A stretch of DNA of 32,613 nucleotides, from NCBI GenBank assembly GCA_027451345.1, contig DAIDJO010000126.1, positions 1 to 32,613 on the forward strand, read 5' to 3'. The position numbers and the translations under genes were made by a program. The stretch comes from Solirubrobacterales bacterium (GTDB taxonomy: Bacteria; Actinomycetota; Thermoleophilia; Solirubrobacterales; Solirubrobacteraceae). The notes below the pieces were generated by a model. That model searched no databases. It was not told where the DNA came from and saw only the letters and a program-made list of their open reading frames with translations. Positions 30,515-32,613 of the stretch are shown one piece after another (the first letter of the stretch is position 1; each line of letters opens with the position of its first letter).

Positions 30515-32465
30515 GGTTCGCTGTCGAGGGTCCGGCGGTGGCGGGTGAGCTGTTCGCCTCCGCCTCGGGGGCGTGTCCGTCGGGCGACCAGTGGGGGTGC
30601 CCCGGCACCATCAGGTAGCGCTCGCGAGGCTTCTCACGCTCGTACTCCCGGCGCGCCTCCGTGACGGCGGGGATGGTTGCGACCTGGGCGGTGGCCATGT
30701 CCCACCAACATGAGGCGTAGCCGGGAACGCGCTCGTCCCAGTCGGTGTTCACGGTGATGCAGGTGGTGGTTGTGGCGGCCCGAGCCTGCTGGAGCGCCGC
30801 GGCGAGCTCCTCCCTGCTCTCAACGTGGATCGCGCTCGCGCCGAGCCCACGGCAGATGGCTCCGAAGTCGACGCTCAGCGGTTCGCCGTCGTACAGGCCC
30901 GACTCGCCCCGCGCGCGGTAGTGGCATCCGAAGCCTTCGCTGCCCACCTGCTCAGAGACCCGGCCGACACTCGAGAAGCCAACGTTGTCAATGATGATGA
31001 TGATCACCTTGAGCCCCTCCTGCACCGCGGTGGCGATCTCGCTGTTCATCATCAGGAAGGACGCATCACCCACCATCACGTAGACCTCGCGGTCGGGGGC
31101 GGCAAGCTTGGCGCCGAGCCCTCCGGCGACCTCGTACCCCATGACCGAATAGCCGTATTCGACCTGATAGCTGAGCGGATCCCGGGAGCGCCAGAGCTTC
31201 AGCAGGTCGCCGGGCAGGCTGCCCGCGGAGGTGACGACGACATCCTGGGGATCGGCGGAGGCCTCGACCAGTCCGATGATCTCCCCCTGGCTGATCGGGT
31301 CGCGGCCGAGGCTGTACAGCCGCTCGACCTCGGTGTTCCAGTCGAGGTTGAGGCGCTCCACCTCCGCGCGATACTCCGGGCTGGTCTCGAAGCCGCCGAG
31401 CACCTCGGTGAGTTCCTCGACGGTCGCCCGCGCATCGCCCACGAGCGGCACGGCCGCGTGCTTGTAGGCGTCGTGCTCGAAGACGTTGATGTTCACGAAG
31501 CGCACGGCCGGGTTCTGGAACGCGGTCTTGGACGCCGTGGTGAAGTCCGTGTACCGGGTACCGATCCCGATGACCAGATCGGCCGACTCGGCGATCACGT
31601 TGGCGGCTCGGGTTCCCGCGACACCGGCTCCCCCGAGACTCAGGGGGTGGTCGTAGCTGAGAGTGCCCTTTCCGGCGTGCGTCTCGGCGACCGGGATACC
31701 CGTTCGCTCCGCGAGCAGACGGACGGTCTCCGTCGCCTGGCTGTACCGGACGCCGCCGCCCGCGACGATGATCGGCCTGCGGCTGGCTCGGATCCACGCG
31801 CCGGCCTCCTCCAGCAGCGCGCGATCCGGCCGCGGCCTGGGGATATGCCAGACCCGGGGCTGGAACATCTCCTCCGGGAAGTCGAAGGCGAACGTCTGCA
31901 CGTCCTGGGGAAGCCCGAGGAACACGGCGCCCGTGTCCGCCGGCGAGGTGAGCGTGCGCATCACCTCGGGCAGGCTCGGGATCAGCTGCTCAGGACGCGT
32001 GATCCGGTCCCAGTAGCGCACCACGCTGCGGAAGGTGTCGTTCGCGGTGACATCGCCCGCGTGCTCGGACGTGATCTGCTGGAGCACGGGGTCCTGAAGG
32101 CGCTCCGTGAAGGTGTCGCCGGACACGAGCAGGACCGGCAGCCGGTTGACGGTCGCCGTCGCGGCGCCGGTCACCATGTTCGTGGCGCCGGGACCGATCG
32201 AGGTCAGACACGCAAAGGCCTGACGTCGGTTCTTGAGCTTGGCGAAGGCCACCGCGGCGTGCACCATCGCCTGCTCGTTGCGGCCCAGGTAGTACGGGAA
32301 GGCCGGGCCGACCTCCTGCAGGGCCTCGGCGACGCCACCGATGTTGCCGTGCCCGAAGATGCCCCACATCCCGGCGAAGAACGGTTCCTCGCGACCGTCG
32401 AATTCGATCCGCTGATTCATCAGATAGCGGACGAGTGCCTGCCCGGTTGTGAGGCGGATGCTCAA
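30507..32465 (-). CDS. iolD: 3D-(3,5/4)-trihydroxycyclohexane-1,2-dione acylhydrolase
   Basis: 652-residue thiamine-diphosphate enzyme that opens the ring of the diketo-inositol intermediate to 5-deoxy-glucuronate. The N-terminal pyrimidine domain has the catalytic Glu64 in YYLGRNEQAMVHAAVAFAK. The C-terminal ThDP/Mg site starts GDASFLMMNSEIATAVQEG (466-484) and ends in DNVGFSS. The iolD-specific start MWGIFGHGNIGGVAEAL (33-49) is clear. The start codon is TTG at 32465 with AGGAGA 7 nt before it; the conserved RLTTGQALVRYL follows at once, so a later ATG (residue 16) would cut into the fold. It is the first iol enzyme gene visible here. Confidence 0.96.
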   Translation of the reverse strand: MSIRLTTGQALVRYLMNQRIEFDGREEPFFAGMWGIFGHGNIGGVAEALQEVGPAFPYYLGRNEQAMVHAAVAFAKLKNRRQAFACLTSIGPGATNMVTGAATATVNRLPVLLVSGDTFTERLQDPVLQQITSEHAGDVTANDTFRSVVRYWDRITRPEQLIPSLPEVMRTLTSPADTGAVFLGLPQDVQTFAFDFPEEMFQPRVWHIPRPRPDRALLEEAGAWIRASRRPIIVAGGGVRYSQATETVRLLAERTGIPVAETHAGKGTLSYDHPLSLGGAGVAGTRAANVIAESADLVIGIGTRYTDFTTASKTAFQNPAVRFVNINVFEHDAYKHAAVPLVGDARATVEELTEVLGGFETSPEYRAEVERLNLDWNTEVERLYSLGRDPISQGEIIGLVEASADPQDVVVTSAGSLPGDLLKLWRSRDPLSYQVEYGYSVMGYEVAGGLGAKLAAPDREVYVMVGDASFLMMNSEIATAVQEGLKVIIIIIDNVGFSSVGRVSEQVGSEGFGCHYRARGESGLYDGEPLSVDFGAICRGLGASAIHVESREELAAALQQARAATTTTCITVNTDWDERVPGYASCWWDMATAQVATIPAVTEARREYEREKPRERYLMVPGHPHWSPDGHAPEAEANSSPATAGPSTANRA

Positions 32466-32502
32466 GGTGGATCTCCTGTCGGTTCTGGTGTGGGGTTGGG
32501 CT

Positions 32503-32613
32503 TCAGCTCGTGGCGGCCTGTGCGGCTGGCTCGAGCCCGGCGATCCGGGCGCTCAATTCCTGAGCGATCGCCATGACATGCTGCGCGAGCTCCTGGATGC
32601 GCTCCTCGGTCAC
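32503..32613 (-). CDS. 3' end of an unknown gene, possibly IclR-family regulator
   Basis: The last 36 codons of a minus-strand frame that runs out of the window. The peptide TEERIQELAQHVMAIAQELS, then ARIAGLEPAAQAATS, looks like the C-terminal helix of IclR-type regulators (commonly xERVxELxPLVxxAAxxISxRLG). It ends 37 nt before the iolD TTG, so it may be the first gene of the iol operon and its regulator. The match is short. The whole visible frame could also be a small protein starting with the GTG at 32613. Confidence 0.4.
   Translation of the reverse strand: MTEERIQELAQHVMAIAQELSARIAGLEPAAQAATS

Overview
The window is GC-rich DNA (third codon positions almost all G or C) and is packed with genes. 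It reads as Actinomycetota. A fused FO synthase (coenzyme F420 pathway), an InhA-like enoyl-ACP reductase, a PucR-type regulator, and many TANNNT -10 boxes placed 6-10 nt before start codons (leaderless transcription) all fit that phylum. A Thermoleophilia/Solirubrobacterales-type soil bacterium is my guess; I see no rRNA or other marker that would settle it. I found no tRNA, rRNA, CRISPR array or insertion sequence. No gene-free stretch exceeds 300 bases; the longest is 7898-8120 (223 bp).

Region 1 (1-7130, + strand) is a tight operon. It holds a glutamine-synthetase-like ligase (5' end outside the window), a cytochrome P450, a VOC/extradiol-type dioxygenase, an acetoacetate-decarboxylase-family protein, a hydroxymuconate-semialdehyde-type aldehyde dehydrogenase and an APC permease. 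Neighbouring genes overlap by 1-4 nt at three junctions. Together they look like an uptake and catabolic pathway for an amine, probably aromatic: import, gamma-glutamylation, hydroxylation, ring cleavage, aldehyde oxidation. This is the best candidate for an undescribed system. A perfect 36-bp palindrome follows the permease.

Region 2 (7205-15795) starts with an atypical ThyA-family protein (+). Next come a minus-strand type II fatty-acid synthesis operon (fabD-fabG-acpP-fabF-fabI, no fabH), a lipase-like hydrolase and FO synthase (fbiC).

Region 3 (15836-23251) is mixed housekeeping and accessory genes: a ThiY/THI5-like periplasmic binding protein, a SpoU/TrmH RNA methyltransferase, a small unknown protein, a YgfZ/GcvT-like protein, two small proteins, an MFS exporter with a PucR-type regulator, a membrane acyl desaturase and a ClpS-like adaptor.

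Region 4 (23319-32613, minus strand) is a myo-inositol catabolic cluster. In transcription order it runs: end of an unknown gene (possibly IclR-type), iolD, iolC, iolB, a LacD-like class I aldolase, mmsA/iolA, a 118-bp gap, iolG, an iolE-like isomerase/dehydratase, and a second Gfo/Idh/MocA dehydrogenase. Except at the gap, the genes overlap by 4 or 8 nt. The set is enough to take inositol through 2-keto-inositol, diketo intermediate, 5-deoxy-glucuronate, DKG and DKG-6-phosphate to a triose phosphate and malonate semialdehyde, then acetyl-CoA. No inositol transporter lies within the window.
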